Positions 10,453 through 19,517 of a stretch of DNA of 30,602 nt are shown one piece after another. The stretch spans positions 1 through 30,602 of the forward strand of contig JADNYV010000416.1 of the NCBI GenBank assembly GCA_015501055.1, written 5' to 3'. This stretch comes from Mucidula mucida (Eukaryota > Basidiomycota > Agaricomycetes > Agaricales > Physalacriaceae). A model generated the notes under the pieces. The model made no database searches. It was given only the letters and a program-made list of their open reading frames with translations, and had not been told where the DNA came from. The position numbers and the translations under genes are program-made. Each line of letters starts with the position of its first letter. The first letter of the stretch is position 1.

Positions 10453-11808
10453 ATGTCCGTAACTCAAGGCTCCCAGCAGCAAAATCCCGCCCCGCCGCCA
10501 GCACCGCCGCTATCGCCGCGCGTTCGTCGGACTCACACGATGCAGGCAATATGCGATATGTTCAAGAAACTCGATGTCACGCTCCGCTTGTCGAAGAACG
10601 CGGATATCGAGGTGGAAAATTTGGCGCGGGAGCAGAAGACGATGGATTTCACCATGGGTGTGGCTGGTGCGACGAGTGCTGGGTCACCTGCAGCTTCGTA
10701 CATTTCATTCACGAAGGTGGAGGAGGCCGCGTTCTGTGAAACTGACTTCCTCTCCCACGTCAAGAAGGTCCCTACTTACGTCTGGAATGCGGTATCACTG
10801 TGGAAAGCGAAGGAGAAGAAGAAGAAGGAGGACGCGAAGGCGGTCGCCGATGCACCTAAGGATAACAAGTGCATGGACACGACGATGGAGGTGGCCAGGT
10901 TGCCCGGAGCTAAGATCGACGTCAAATTTCATCAGGTTTTATATGATACTGAAGAAATCACTCCTCTCCCACAGTCTGTCTTCTCTAACGCCGCGCTGCG
11001 CTACATCTGGGAGCACGCTGCTACGCTTCCCACCATCAAGGCCAATCCTCAGCCCGGCTCTGTGGCCCGCCGTTATATTCTCAATGTCGATGAGCTTGTG
11101 AAGCAATTCGGCGACGACGTTCGCCCGTCGTACGGTCAGTACACTGAGTGCGCCCAAAATCGCCTCAGATTCTGCCGTTCAAGAGACAAGGCGGGCCCAA
11201 AGGGTCCTTGGGCGCTTCGCTGGGCTCAGCATTATTCATTCTTTGATGGGCTCACAGAAAAGATTGAGGAGTATGACGCTTGGGCTCCGGTGGAAGCAAA
11301 GCTGCGTCGCGAGTATGCAAGCATGCCGACGGCTTACGATGGCGCGTTCTATGAGCGTGAGTATTCGAATGCGTTGATTGCATTCAATGCTAGGAAGCAG
11401 GCAGAGCAGTTGGTTGCAGAGGCGTTGAAGAGAGAACGGGCTGACGTTGCGTCACGGTCGGGCAAGAATTCCTCCGCGCGAGGCTCCACTGATGGAGCCT
11501 CGCGCGGTTCCTTTTGGGGTACACGCCGTGGTGAAGGCGAGGGAATCGCCCCCGTCTGTCTCATCTGCGGGGAGAAGGGACACGTATCCACTAATCACGC
11601 ACAGAAGTCGAACGCAAGGCCAATCTGGGGCATCCTACGTGACAAGAACATCGTCCATCCGACCTCGAGAGTCACCATCTGCTCATACTTCAATATCTAT
11701 GGCTCCGGCAAGTGCAACCACAGCAATGCTGACCGCCTCGACGTCTGCGCATGGTGCGGCTCTCGGGACCATCATGCCTTCGCCTACTCCTGTCGCCCCC
11801 GCACCTGA
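10453..11808 (+). CDS. Retroelement Gag-like protein, left copy (intact)
   Basis: 451 aa from the ATG at 10453, the first good start in a longer open frame. N-terminus is Gln/Pro-rich (GSQQQNPAPPPAPPLSP). A Lys-rich stretch EKKKKEDAKA lies in the first third. At about residue 369 there is a zinc knuckle CLICGEKGHVSTNH (CX2CX4HX4H, CCHH not the usual CCHC), followed by a second Cys/His block with CSYFNIYGSGKCNH and CAWCGSRDHHAF. Such Gag proteins package the element RNA. The stop overlaps the RT ORF start by 35 nt in another frame. The right copy is frameshifted. Confidence 0.82.
   Translation: MSVTQGSQQQNPAPPPAPPLSPRVRRTHTMQAICDMFKKLDVTLRLSKNADIEVENLAREQKTMDFTMGVAGATSAGSPAASYISFTKVEEAAFCETDFLSHVKKVPTYVWNAVSLWKAKEKKKKEDAKAVADAPKDNKCMDTTMEVARLPGAKIDVKFHQVLYDTEEITPLPQSVFSNAALRYIWEHAATLPTIKANPQPGSVARRYILNVDELVKQFGDDVRPSYGQYTECAQNRLRFCRSRDKAGPKGPWALRWAQHYSFFDGLTEKIEEYDAWAPVEAKLRREYASMPTAYDGAFYEREYSNALIAFNARKQAEQLVAEALKRERADVASRSGKNSSARGSTDGASRGSFWGTRRGEGEGIAPVCLICGEKGHVSTNHAQKSNARPIWGILRDKNIVHPTSRVTICSYFNIYGSGKCNHSNADRLDVCAWCGSRDHHAFAYSCRPRT
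11474..11507 (+). other. Perfect 15-bp hairpin inside the Gag ORF
   Basis: The 15 nt at 11474-11488 are the exact reverse complement of 11493-11507, with a CTGA loop at 11489-11492. The stem is GC-rich. It lies in codons for ARGSTDGASRG, just before the zinc knuckle. The same hairpin is unchanged in the right arm (17397-17430). Confidence 0.8.
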
Positions 11809-13906
11809 GAGCGGACTCTCCTCCACTCGTCCATTCCTTGCTTACACGAACTTTGCTGATACCATTCACCGACGATTGCCCCTCGCTCATTCTTCTGACT
11901 CTGATAATGAAATCTTCTCAAGAATTATAACGCCCTACGACGCAGATGCTTTCGAACGCTTACTTGATCAACATAATTTAACATCCAGATATCCTCTTCT
12001 CTGCTCTAATCTTCGCAATGGATTTCCCCTTGGCCGCATGCCAATCCTCACTTCCACGATTATTATTCCGAACCATCCATCCTGCATCACCTACAAGCAC
12101 GCGGTCAACAAGTATATCACAGACGAACTCGCGGCAAATCGCATCTCTGGTCCTTTCTCGCGTTCGGACGTGGAGCGGATCCTGCGTGGTCCGTTTCACT
12201 GTTCTCCTCTGATTGTCGCGCCGGCGTCGCAAGGCCCGGGTTTGCCTGACAAGTTGCGCGTGTGCCGCCACTTGTCGAAAAGTTGTCATGAAGCTCTGGC
12301 AGTGAACGATTTCATCGACAAGGAGGACTTCCCGACGCACTTTGACATGGCCCCTCGTGTTGAACAAATTGTGAGTAGTCTCTTTCGTGTTTAAGGGTAT
12401 ATAGCCTTTATTTCTTTATTTCCTTCTTCTTTTCGGGGGTGTGCTTCAGTGAAGTAGCTTGTTTTTTCCTCCTCGCAGGCGTGCTCGGTTGAGTCGTCAT
12501 TGCTCCTACTCGCGGGCGTCCTCGGTTGAGGCGTCATGCTGCTCCCCGTGTGGGATGCAACCGAGCACTCCTGCGTGAGGCGTCTCATTCCTTCCTTCGA
12601 GCTGCGTCTCGCTTCCTCCTGTCGTGCCAGTTGGCTGACATTTCCTCTTCAGGTGGCGAATGCGCCTCCCGGTACTCAAGCATGTACCAAGGATATTGCG
12701 AAATTCCATCGCACCTGCCCGGTCCTTCCTGACCATAAACCCTTCTTGGTGTTCCAGGGTGATTATTTGCGTAGTGGTGCATTCTCCTCTTCTAACAACC
12801 TTTTGATAAGGCGACCCGGAGGACTTTTACATAGAGCACACTTTCCCGTTTGGTGCTGCATCTGCTAGCAGCAATGCCGGCATGATTGCGAACGCTCTGA
12901 TGCATGTATGGGAGGCACAGGGTGTTGACGTCGGACTCAAGTATGAGGACGACATCAAGAATGTCCGTTACCCACCCGTCTTGGCCCGGTCATAGCTGGC
13001 GTGTTTTGCTACGACTTCGATTATGAGGATATGATGGCCATGGTCGCGCCGCTCCTCACGCCATGGAACGATAAGGGTGATACAGACTTTGTCTTCCTGA
13101 CTACTTTCATTGGCTACCTCTGGCACTTCGCGGAGCGTTGGGTGGGGTTTACCGAGGAGAAACGCATGAAATTCCTGCAGCGCGCTGAGGTTTTCGCTGC
13201 CAGTTTTGCGGGTACTTCTTGCGCACTCGAGGAAGTCAACAAGATCCACGGCTCTCTTTGCCACGTCGCCTTTGTTCACACAATCGGCACTGCATATCTC
13301 TCCTCATTCTCCAACTTCGCCGCCTCTTTTAAGGGCAACGAGTTCGTTCGTCGACACCCTCCGCCATCAGTTATATCCGATGTCAAGTGGTGGGTGCAGA
13401 AGCTTTCTGTACCTAACTTCACACGTCCGCTGAAGGTACTGGGTCTGCCTAAGAACTTGCGTCTCTTTGCGGATGCCTCGACGTTGTGGGGAATTGGGAT
13501 CCTCATTGGCGGCAAATGGGCCGCATTTCGTCTTGTTCCAAACTGGAAGGAGTTGGCACCAGGTCGGGACATTGGTTGGCTCGAGACGATAGCCATCGAG
13601 ATTCTACTCCTCTTCCTTCAGGCCATGAAGGTCACCGACGCTCATCTCCTAATTCACTCCGATAACCAAGGGTCTATTGGATCTTTTCGAAAGGGCCGTT
13701 GCCCCAATCCGTTCATTAACCTCTCTATTCGTCGCTCCTTCACAACTCTCGTCGCAACCGGCATCTCTCCTGCCTACGAATATATTGAAACTTCTCTCAA
13801 TCCGGCTGACCCCATCTCGCGCGGGGAATTTGGTCCGCCGGAGTTGAAACTACGCACTCGCATTGTGCTCCCAGAGGAGCTTCATGGACTCCTTGTCCAT
13901 GTCTAG
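11774..13906 (+). CDS. Retroelement RT-RNase H, left copy (spliced; frameshifted)
   Basis: Starts at ATG 11774 inside the Gag 3' end. Exons: 11774-12370, 12653-12758, 12811-13906. RT fingers include VNKYITDELAANRISGPFS and LRVCRHLSKS. Splicing out 12371-12652 joins VEQIV to ANAPPGTQACTKDIAKFHRT, which holds the catalytic Asp of motif A. Splicing out 12759-12810 gives FQGDPEDFYIEHTFPFGAAS. Motif C is KYEDDIKNVR. RNase H follows: LFADASTLWGIGI (Asp), ETIAIEILL (Glu), LIHSDNQGSIGSF (Asp) and SLNPADPISRG (Asp), so all four acidic residues are present. The left copy lacks one G at 12971/12972 that the right copy has, so it is broken right after the YEDD motif. Confidence 0.82.
12371..12652 (+). 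other. Spliceosomal-type intron inside the retroelement pol gene
   Basis: GTGAGT donor at 12371 and CTTCAG acceptor ending 12652; removal restores a continuous RT domain. At 282 bp it is far longer than the host introns here. It holds two imperfect tandem copies of about 37 bp (about 12478-12550, each with CTCGGTTGAG) and a perfect 11-bp inverted repeat, GTGCTCGGTTG at 12481-12491 and CAACCGAGCAC at 12558-12568. Confidence 0.65.
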
Positions 13907-14180
13907 TTCTCCGTTTAGTTTTGCGGCGCCGTTCGCCGCGGATGGTAGTGAGGGCGATGACTTTGAAGGGTCGTCGCCTCCGCGACTCACTTCCACCCAA
14001 ATCCTCTCACCTCCTTCAGCCTCTCCACCTTCATTCCCATCTGTATTCAGCTTTGACTTCCGCTCATCGCCACCCGCCGCTGCACCGGCTCCTCCTTGTG
14101 GAGATCCATCTTTTAGATTTAAAACTTCTCCCTTTGATCTCTCATCCGACGACCCACCGCCTACCACCCAGCGGTGGTGA
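13884..14180 (+). pseudogene. Start of tyrosine recombinase ORF, left copy, truncated
   Basis: Begins at ATG 13884 (MDSLSMSSSPFSF), overlapping the end of the RT-RNase H ORF by 23 nt in another frame. It is Ser/Pro-rich low-complexity sequence up to SSDDPPPTT, then stops four codons past the inverted-repeat boundary at 14167. No recombinase domain remains. Confidence 0.75.
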
Positions 14181-14735
14181 CCATACCACGGCGCGCCGTT
14201 CACGTCATGCCACGCCTTGATACCCGACAACCAATTCTTCACCGCGTTACCCCCAACTTGGCCCTTGTACTGACCGATGAAGGCGCACAAAAGTGCGTAG
14301 GATGCCGGCATGCGTTGAGACTCGGAGATATTGTGCAGGTTGCAGAACTGATTGAATCGCAGGATACCCGCTGCGTAAGTCCCCTTCGTACTTGGTGCGT
14401 ATGCATTGCGCAGCGACATGAAAGCGAGCTCGACTAGTTCCGGAGGAAGTTCGTCGTCCAACGCCTTCTTGTGGATCTGGGCGTATTCGGATGTCCATCC
14501 AAATAGGCGATCCGGTGCCAGGATGTGAGGTCGAAGTTCATTGTTGGCGATGCGGTCCGCCTGACGCGGCTCGCGAGCTGTCTTTGTGAGAGGCCGTGGA
14601 ATGAGTGCCGCGCTGCGAGAGGATGTCGGTTGCGCAACTTGAGGAGCTGAAAAGAGAGGGAGAGTGCTGGATGATGGGGCCGATGATGCAGAAGTAGGGA
14701 GAGATGGAAAGAATGATACAGGCGGAGAAGTTGAT
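14168..14735 (-). other. Unique spacer of the large inverted repeat
   Basis: 568 bp present once, between the two arms. It is not foreign DNA: it is the next part of the right retroelement copy (recombinase core-binding domain). The palindrome therefore looks like a fold-back in which the right copy extends 568 bp further into the element than the left. Confidence 0.88.
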
Positions 14736-14996
14736 GTGGTAGGCGGTGGGTCGTCGGATGAGAGATCAAAGGGAGAAGTTTTAAATCTAAAAGATGGATC
14801 TCCACGAGGAGGAGCCGGTGCAGCGGCGGGTGGCGATGAGCGGAAGTCAAAGCTGAATACAGATGGGAATGAAGGTGGAGAGGCTGAAGGAGGTGAGAGG
14901 ATTTGGGTGGAAGTGAGTCGCGGAGGCGACGACCCTTCAAAGTCATCGCCCTCACTACCATCCGCGGCGAACGGCGCCGCAAAACTAAACGGAGAA

Positions 14997-17130
14997 CTAG
15001 ACATGGACAAGGAGTCCATGAAGCTCCTCTGGGAGCACAATGCGAGTGCGTAGTTTCAACTCCGGCGGACCAAATTCCCCGCGCGAGATGGGGTCAGCCG
15101 GATTGAGAGAAGTTTCAATATATTCGTAGGCAGGAGAGATGCCGGTTGCGACGAGAGTTGTGAAGGAGCGACGAATAGAGAGGTTAATGAACGGATTGGG
15201 GCAACGGCCCTTTCGAAAAGATCCAATAGACCCTTGGTTATCGGAGTGAATTAGGAGATGAGCGTCGGTGACCTTCATGGCCTGAAGGAAGAGGAGTAGA
15301 ATCTCGATGGCTATCGTCTCGAGCCAACCAATGTCCCGACCTGGTGCCAACTCCTTCCAGTTTGGAACAAGACGAAATGCGGCCCATTTGCCGCCAATGA
15401 GGATCCCAATTCCCCACAACGTCGAGGCATCCGCAAAGAGACGCAAGTTCTTAGGCAGACCCAGTACCTTCAGCGGACGTGTGAAGTTAGGTACAGAAAG
15501 CTTCTGCACCCACCACTTGACATCGGATATAACTGATGGCGGAGGGTGTCGACGAACGAACTCGTTGCCCTTAAAAGAGGCGGCGAAGTTGGAGAATGAG
15601 GAGAGATATGCAGTGCCGATTGTGTGAACAAAGGCGACGTGGCAAAGAGAGCCGTGGATCTTGTTGACTTCCTCGAGTGCGCAAGAAGTACCCGCAAAAC
15701 TGGCAGCGAAAACCTCAGCGCGCTGCAGGAATTTCATGCGTTTCTCCTCGGTAAACCCCACCCAACGCTCCGCGAAGTGCCAGAGGTAGCCAATGAAAGT
15801 AGTCAGGAAGACAAAGTCTGTATCACCCTTATCGTTCCATGGCGTGAGGAGCGGCGCGACCATGGCCATCATATCCTCATAATCGAAGTCGTAGCAAAAC
15901 ACGCCAGCTATGACCGGGCCAAGACGGGTGGCGTAACGGACATTCTTGATGTCGTCCTCATACTTGAGTCCGACGTCAACACCCTGTGCCTCCCATACAT
16001 GCATCAGAGCGTTCGCAATCATGCCGGCATTGCTGCTAGCAGATGCAGCACCAAACGGGAAAGTGTGCTCTATGTAAAAGTCCTCCGGGTCGCCTTATCA
16101 AAAGGTTGTTAGAAGAGGAGAATGCACCACTACGCAAATAATCACCCTGGAACACCAAGAAGGGTTTATGGTCAGGAAGGACCGGGCAGGTGCGATGGAA
16201 TTTCGCAATATCCTTGGTACATGCTTGAGTACCGGGAGGCGCATTCGCCACCTGAAGAGGAAATGTCAGCCAACTGGCACGACAGGAGGAAGCGAGACGC
16301 AGCTCGAAGGAAGGAATGAGACGCCTCACGCAGGAGTGCTCGGTTGCATCCCACACGGGGAGCAGCATGACGCCTCAACCGAGGACGCCCGCGAGTAGGA
16401 GCAATGACGACTCAACCGAGCACGCCTGCGAGGAGGAAAAAACAAGCTACTTCACTGAAGCACACCCCCGAAAAGAAGAAGGAAATAAAGAAATAAAGGC
16501 TATATACCCTTAAACACGAAAGAGACTACTCACAATTTGTTCAACACGAGGGGCCATGTCAAAGTGCGTCGGGAAGTCCTCCTTGTCGATGAAATCGTTC
16601 ACTGCCAGAGCTTCATGACAACTTTTCGACAAGTGGCGGCACACGCGCAACTTGTCAGGCAAACCCGGGCCTTGCGACGCCGGCGCGACAATCAGAGGAG
16701 AACAGTGAAACGGACCACGCAGGATCCGCTCCACGTCCGAACGCGAGAAAGGACCAGAGATGCGATTTGCCGCGAGTTCGTCTGTGATATACTTGTTGAC
16801 CGCGTGCTTGTAGGTGATGCAGGATGGATGGTTCGGAATAATAATCGTGGAAGTGAGGATTGGCATGCGGCCAAGGGGAAATCCATTGCGAAGATTAGAG
16901 CAGAGAAGAGGATATCTGGATGTTAAATTATGTTGATCAAGTAAGCGTTCGAAAGCATCTGCGTCGTAGGGCGTTATAATTCTTGAGAAGATTTCATTAT
17001 CAGAGTCAGAAGAATGAGCGAGGGGCAATCGTCGGTGAATGGTATCAGCAAAGTTCGTGTAAGCAAGGAATGGACGAGTGGAGGAGAGTCCGCTCTCAGG
17101 TGCGGGGGCGACAGGAGTAGGCGAAGGCAT
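14997..17130 (-). CDS. Retroelement RT-RNase H, right copy (frame intact after splicing)
   Basis: Same protein as the left copy. The last exon is open from the DFYIEHTFPFGAAS block through KYEDDIKNVRYATRLGPV and on to the RNase H end ELHGLLVHV. It carries the G that the left copy lacks, so after removal of introns (16252-16533 and 16093-16145, mapped from the left copy) it should be translatable. The recombinase partner needed for integration is truncated. Confidence 0.78.
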
Positions 17131-18450
17131 GATGGTCCCGAGAGCCGCACCATGCGCAGACGTCGAGGCGGTCAGCATTGCTGTGGTTGCACTTGCCGGA
17201 GCCATAGATATTGAAGTATGAGCAGATGGTGACTCTCGAGGTCGGATGGACGATGTTCTTGTCACGTAGGATGCCCCAGATTGGCCTTGCGTTCGACTTC
17301 TGTGCGTGATTAGTGGATACGTGTCCCTTCTCCCCGCAGATGAGACAGACGGGGGCGATTCCCTCGCCTTCACCACGGCGTGTACCCCAAAAGGAACCGC
17401 GCGAGGCTCCATCAGTGGAGCCTCGCGCGGAGGAATTCTTGCCCGACCGTGACGCAACGTCAGCCCGTTCTCTCTTCAACGCCTCTGCAACCAACTGCTC
17501 TGCCTGCTTCCTAGCATTGAATGCAATCAACGCATTCGAATACTCACGCTCATAGAACGCGCCATCGTAAGCCGTCGGCATGCTTGCATACTCGCGACGC
17601 AGCTTTGCTTCCACCGGAGCCCAAGCGTCATACTCCTCAATCTTTCTGTGAGCCCATCAAAGAATGAATAATGCTGAGCCCAGCGAAGCGCCCAAGGACC
17701 CTTTGGGCCCGCCTTGTCTCTTGAACGGCAGAATCTGAGGCGATTTTGGGCGCACTCAGTGTACTGACCGTACGACGGGCGAACGTCGTCGCCGAATTGC
17801 TTCACAAGCTCATCGACATTGAGAATATAACGGCGGGCCACAGAGCCGGGCTGAGGATTGGCCTTGATGGTGGGAAGCGTAGCAGCGTGCTCCCAGATGT
17901 AGCGCAGCGCGGCGTTAGAGAAGACAGACTGTGGGAGAGGAGTGATTTCTTCAGTATCATATAAAACCTGATGAAATTTGACGTCGATCTTAGCTCCGGG
18001 CAACCTGGCCACCTCCATCGTCGTGTCCATGCACTTGTTATCCTTAGGTGCATCGGCGACCGCCTTTGCGTCCTCCTTCTTCTTCTTCTCCTTCGCTTTC
18101 CACAGTGATACCGCATTCCAGACGTAAGTAGGGACCTTCTTGACGTGGGAGAGGAAGTCAGTTTCACAGAACGCGGCCTCCTCCACCTTCGTGAATGAAA
18201 TGTACGAAGCTGCAGGTGACCCAGCACTCGTCACACCAGCCACACCCATGGTGAAATCCATCGTCTTCTGCTCCCGCGCCAAATTTTCCACCTCGATATC
18301 CGCGTTCTTCGACAAGCGGAGCGTGACATCGAGTTTCTTGAACATATCGCATATTGCCTGCGTCGTGTGAGTCCGACGAACGCGCGGCGATAGCGGCGGT
18401 GCTGGCGGCGGGGCGGGATTTTGCTGCTGGGAGCCTTGAGTTACGGACAT
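17096..18450 (-). pseudogene. Retroelement Gag-like protein, right copy (frameshifted)
   Basis: Identical to the left Gag except for three substitutions and one missing A in the AAAA run (17643-17645 here, AAAA at about 11257-11260 in the left copy). The frame changes after DGLTE and stops at 17527, before the zinc knuckle. One substitution changes Met to Thr in THTMQAI and another Ala to Val in VAGATS; the third is silent. Confidence 0.8.
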
Positions 18451-18792
18451 CGGGACGAGGCGAAAATTTTGTCGTCCAGAAAAAAAAAGGATCAGTCCCC
18501 ACGAAGGGCAACCGATAGCAAGCCCTAACGAATAGAAGCCTGAATCAACTGCCTTACGAAAAGCACAGCTGAACAAGGAAGGAAAGGACAGAAAAGAAAT
18601 TTCAGGAAAGAACGAGGATCAGAAGGCGTAACCGCGACGATGGAGAACACGACAGGTAGTATCCCCAAGGATTGTAAAGCTGTCGTGTTGTATGTACATG
18701 TATGAAGTAGATGACTACGGCCCTAGATGGCCCGGCACTATCTTATCCTAAGATAAGTTTACCGCTCGTACCTCGCGATGACTTATCGCGGA

Positions 18793-18988
18793 ATAGAGAT
18801 ATGCTTTGGTATCTACTTCGCGATTCCATTTGGAAAACATATACAAGGTATGTCAAACGTTTGTTTCGCAAATTTGCCTCATATCTCTTTTAGACCCAAA
18901 TTGGACGCTGTCGCAGACCGTACTATGCACACTCCGCTGATTGGTCTCTTCGGTGCGTTGTTGAAGGACTGGATACCGCTCATCGACG
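18793..18988 (+). pseudogene. PEX16: Inverted PEX16 fragment (third copy of this piece)
   Basis: The 196 bp repeat, inverted, positions 9915-10110: RDMLWYLLRDSIWKTYTR, the intron, then coding sequence to KDWIPLID. At 18988 it switches directly to SDR sequence with about 1 bp of shared sequence. The last codons and stop of PEX16 are missing. Confidence 0.92.
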
Positions 18989-19439
18989 CGCTATCATCGG
19001 TGTATCTTCCATCTCAGCTTTCTTCGGCGGTGCACAACAATGGTTAGTGTTCTCACTAAGCTTTCCGTGACTACCGCCGACTTCGACTCAGTCACTATAC
19101 ACCTACGAAGGCCGGCATACTTTCTTTAATGCAAAGTTGTGCAGTGGCTCTGGGAAAGTATAACATCAGAGCCAATGCCGTCTTGCCTGGAACAATCGCG
19201 ACAGATATCAACAAGGAAGACTTGTCTGATGAGGAGAAACGCGACTATATGACAAAACGCACCTGCCTCGGTCGTCTAGGAGGTATGCGATGAGCGCGCT
19301 CTCTTCTCATCGTCTGACATGTTCTGCAGCTCCCGATGATCTTGCCGGGCCGGTGGTGTTTTTGGCAAGTCACCTGGCCAAGTATATCACGGGGACGTCT
19401 TTACTTGTTGACGGTGGCCTTGCTGTTAACCTCCAATGA
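18988..19439 (+). pseudogene. 3' fragment of the L-rhamnose dehydrogenase-like SDR gene
   Basis: Copy of 8516-8967, from AIIGVSS to the stop, keeping three exons and two introns. It has the YxxxK motif but no cofactor-binding half, start codon or promoter, so it is not a working gene. Confidence 0.92.
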
Positions 19440-19517
19440 AGTGTATATAACAACTTTAGAAGAGATTCTTGACTGAAGTTCGTAAAAACAGTGTACATTT
19501 TGCCCGAAGTGGCATCA

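Larger units (their letters stand above)
9915..14167. repeat. Inverted repeat, left arm (4253 bp)
   Basis: Reverse complement of 14736-18988. Position x pairs with 28903 minus x at both ends, and with 28904 minus x between the two indels. Outer 196 bp (9915-10110) is PEX16; the rest is retroelement. I found four substitutions (10541, 10670, 10836, 14097) and two one-base indels between arms. Confidence 0.93.
10111..14167 (+). mobile_element. Tyrosine-recombinase retroelement (DIRS/Ngaro order), left copy, 3' truncated
   Basis: Order is 5' leader, Gag, overlapping RT-RNase H, overlapping start of a tyrosine recombinase ORF. No aspartic protease and no DDE integrase is present, and no long terminal repeat is seen. 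No methyltransferase-like domain is seen either, which would favour Ngaro over DIRS proper. The 5' end abuts PEX16 at 10110/10111. The 3' end is cut at 14167, inside the disordered N-terminal part of the recombinase, where the inverted copy takes over. Without a recombinase catalytic domain or a 3' terminus it cannot be autonomous. Confidence 0.85.
13850..15019 (-). pseudogene. Tyrosine recombinase ORF, right copy, truncated in the SAM-like domain
   Basis: Starts at 15019 on the minus strand with the same Ser/Pro-rich leader, then reads through the spacer (14735-14168): RLFGWTSEYAQIHKKALDDE, APSTKGTYAAGILRFNQFCN, ALLCAFIGQYKGQVGGNAVK and NWLSGIKAWHDVNGAPWYG. This is the N-terminal core-binding (SAM-like) domain of tyrosine recombinases of mushroom retroelements. 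At 14168 it enters the left arm backwards, so the last 106 codons or so (to 13850) are antisense nonsense. The catalytic domain with the Arg-His-Arg-Tyr residues is absent. Confidence 0.8.
14168..18792 (-). mobile_element. Tyrosine-recombinase retroelement, right copy, inverted, 3' truncated
   Basis: Same order as the left copy, read on the minus strand: leader next to 18792, Gag 18450-17096, RT-RNase H 17130-14997, recombinase from 15019. It extends 568 bp further than the left copy but also ends before the recombinase catalytic domain. Its 5' end abuts the same PEX16 base as the left copy does, so it is not a second independent insertion. Confidence 0.85.
14736..18988. repeat. Inverted repeat, right arm (4253 bp)
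   Basis: Partner of 9915-14167. Outer 196 bp (18793-18988) is the PEX16 piece. The equal length despite two indels comes from one base lost in each arm. Confidence 0.93.

Noticed and set aside
14174..14437. 87-codon plus-strand ORF in the spacer
   Set aside because: It is the antisense shadow of the recombinase core-binding domain, which has a clear family match on the minus strand.
10111..18792. Two independent insertions of the retroelement in opposite orientation
   Set aside because: Both copies begin at the same PEX16 base and share the flanking 196 bp, which calls for one insertion plus inverted duplication.
10111..18792. LTR retrotransposon (Gypsy or Copia)
   Set aside because: No LTRs, protease or DDE integrase; the recombinase core-binding domain and ORF order point to the tyrosine-recombinase order.
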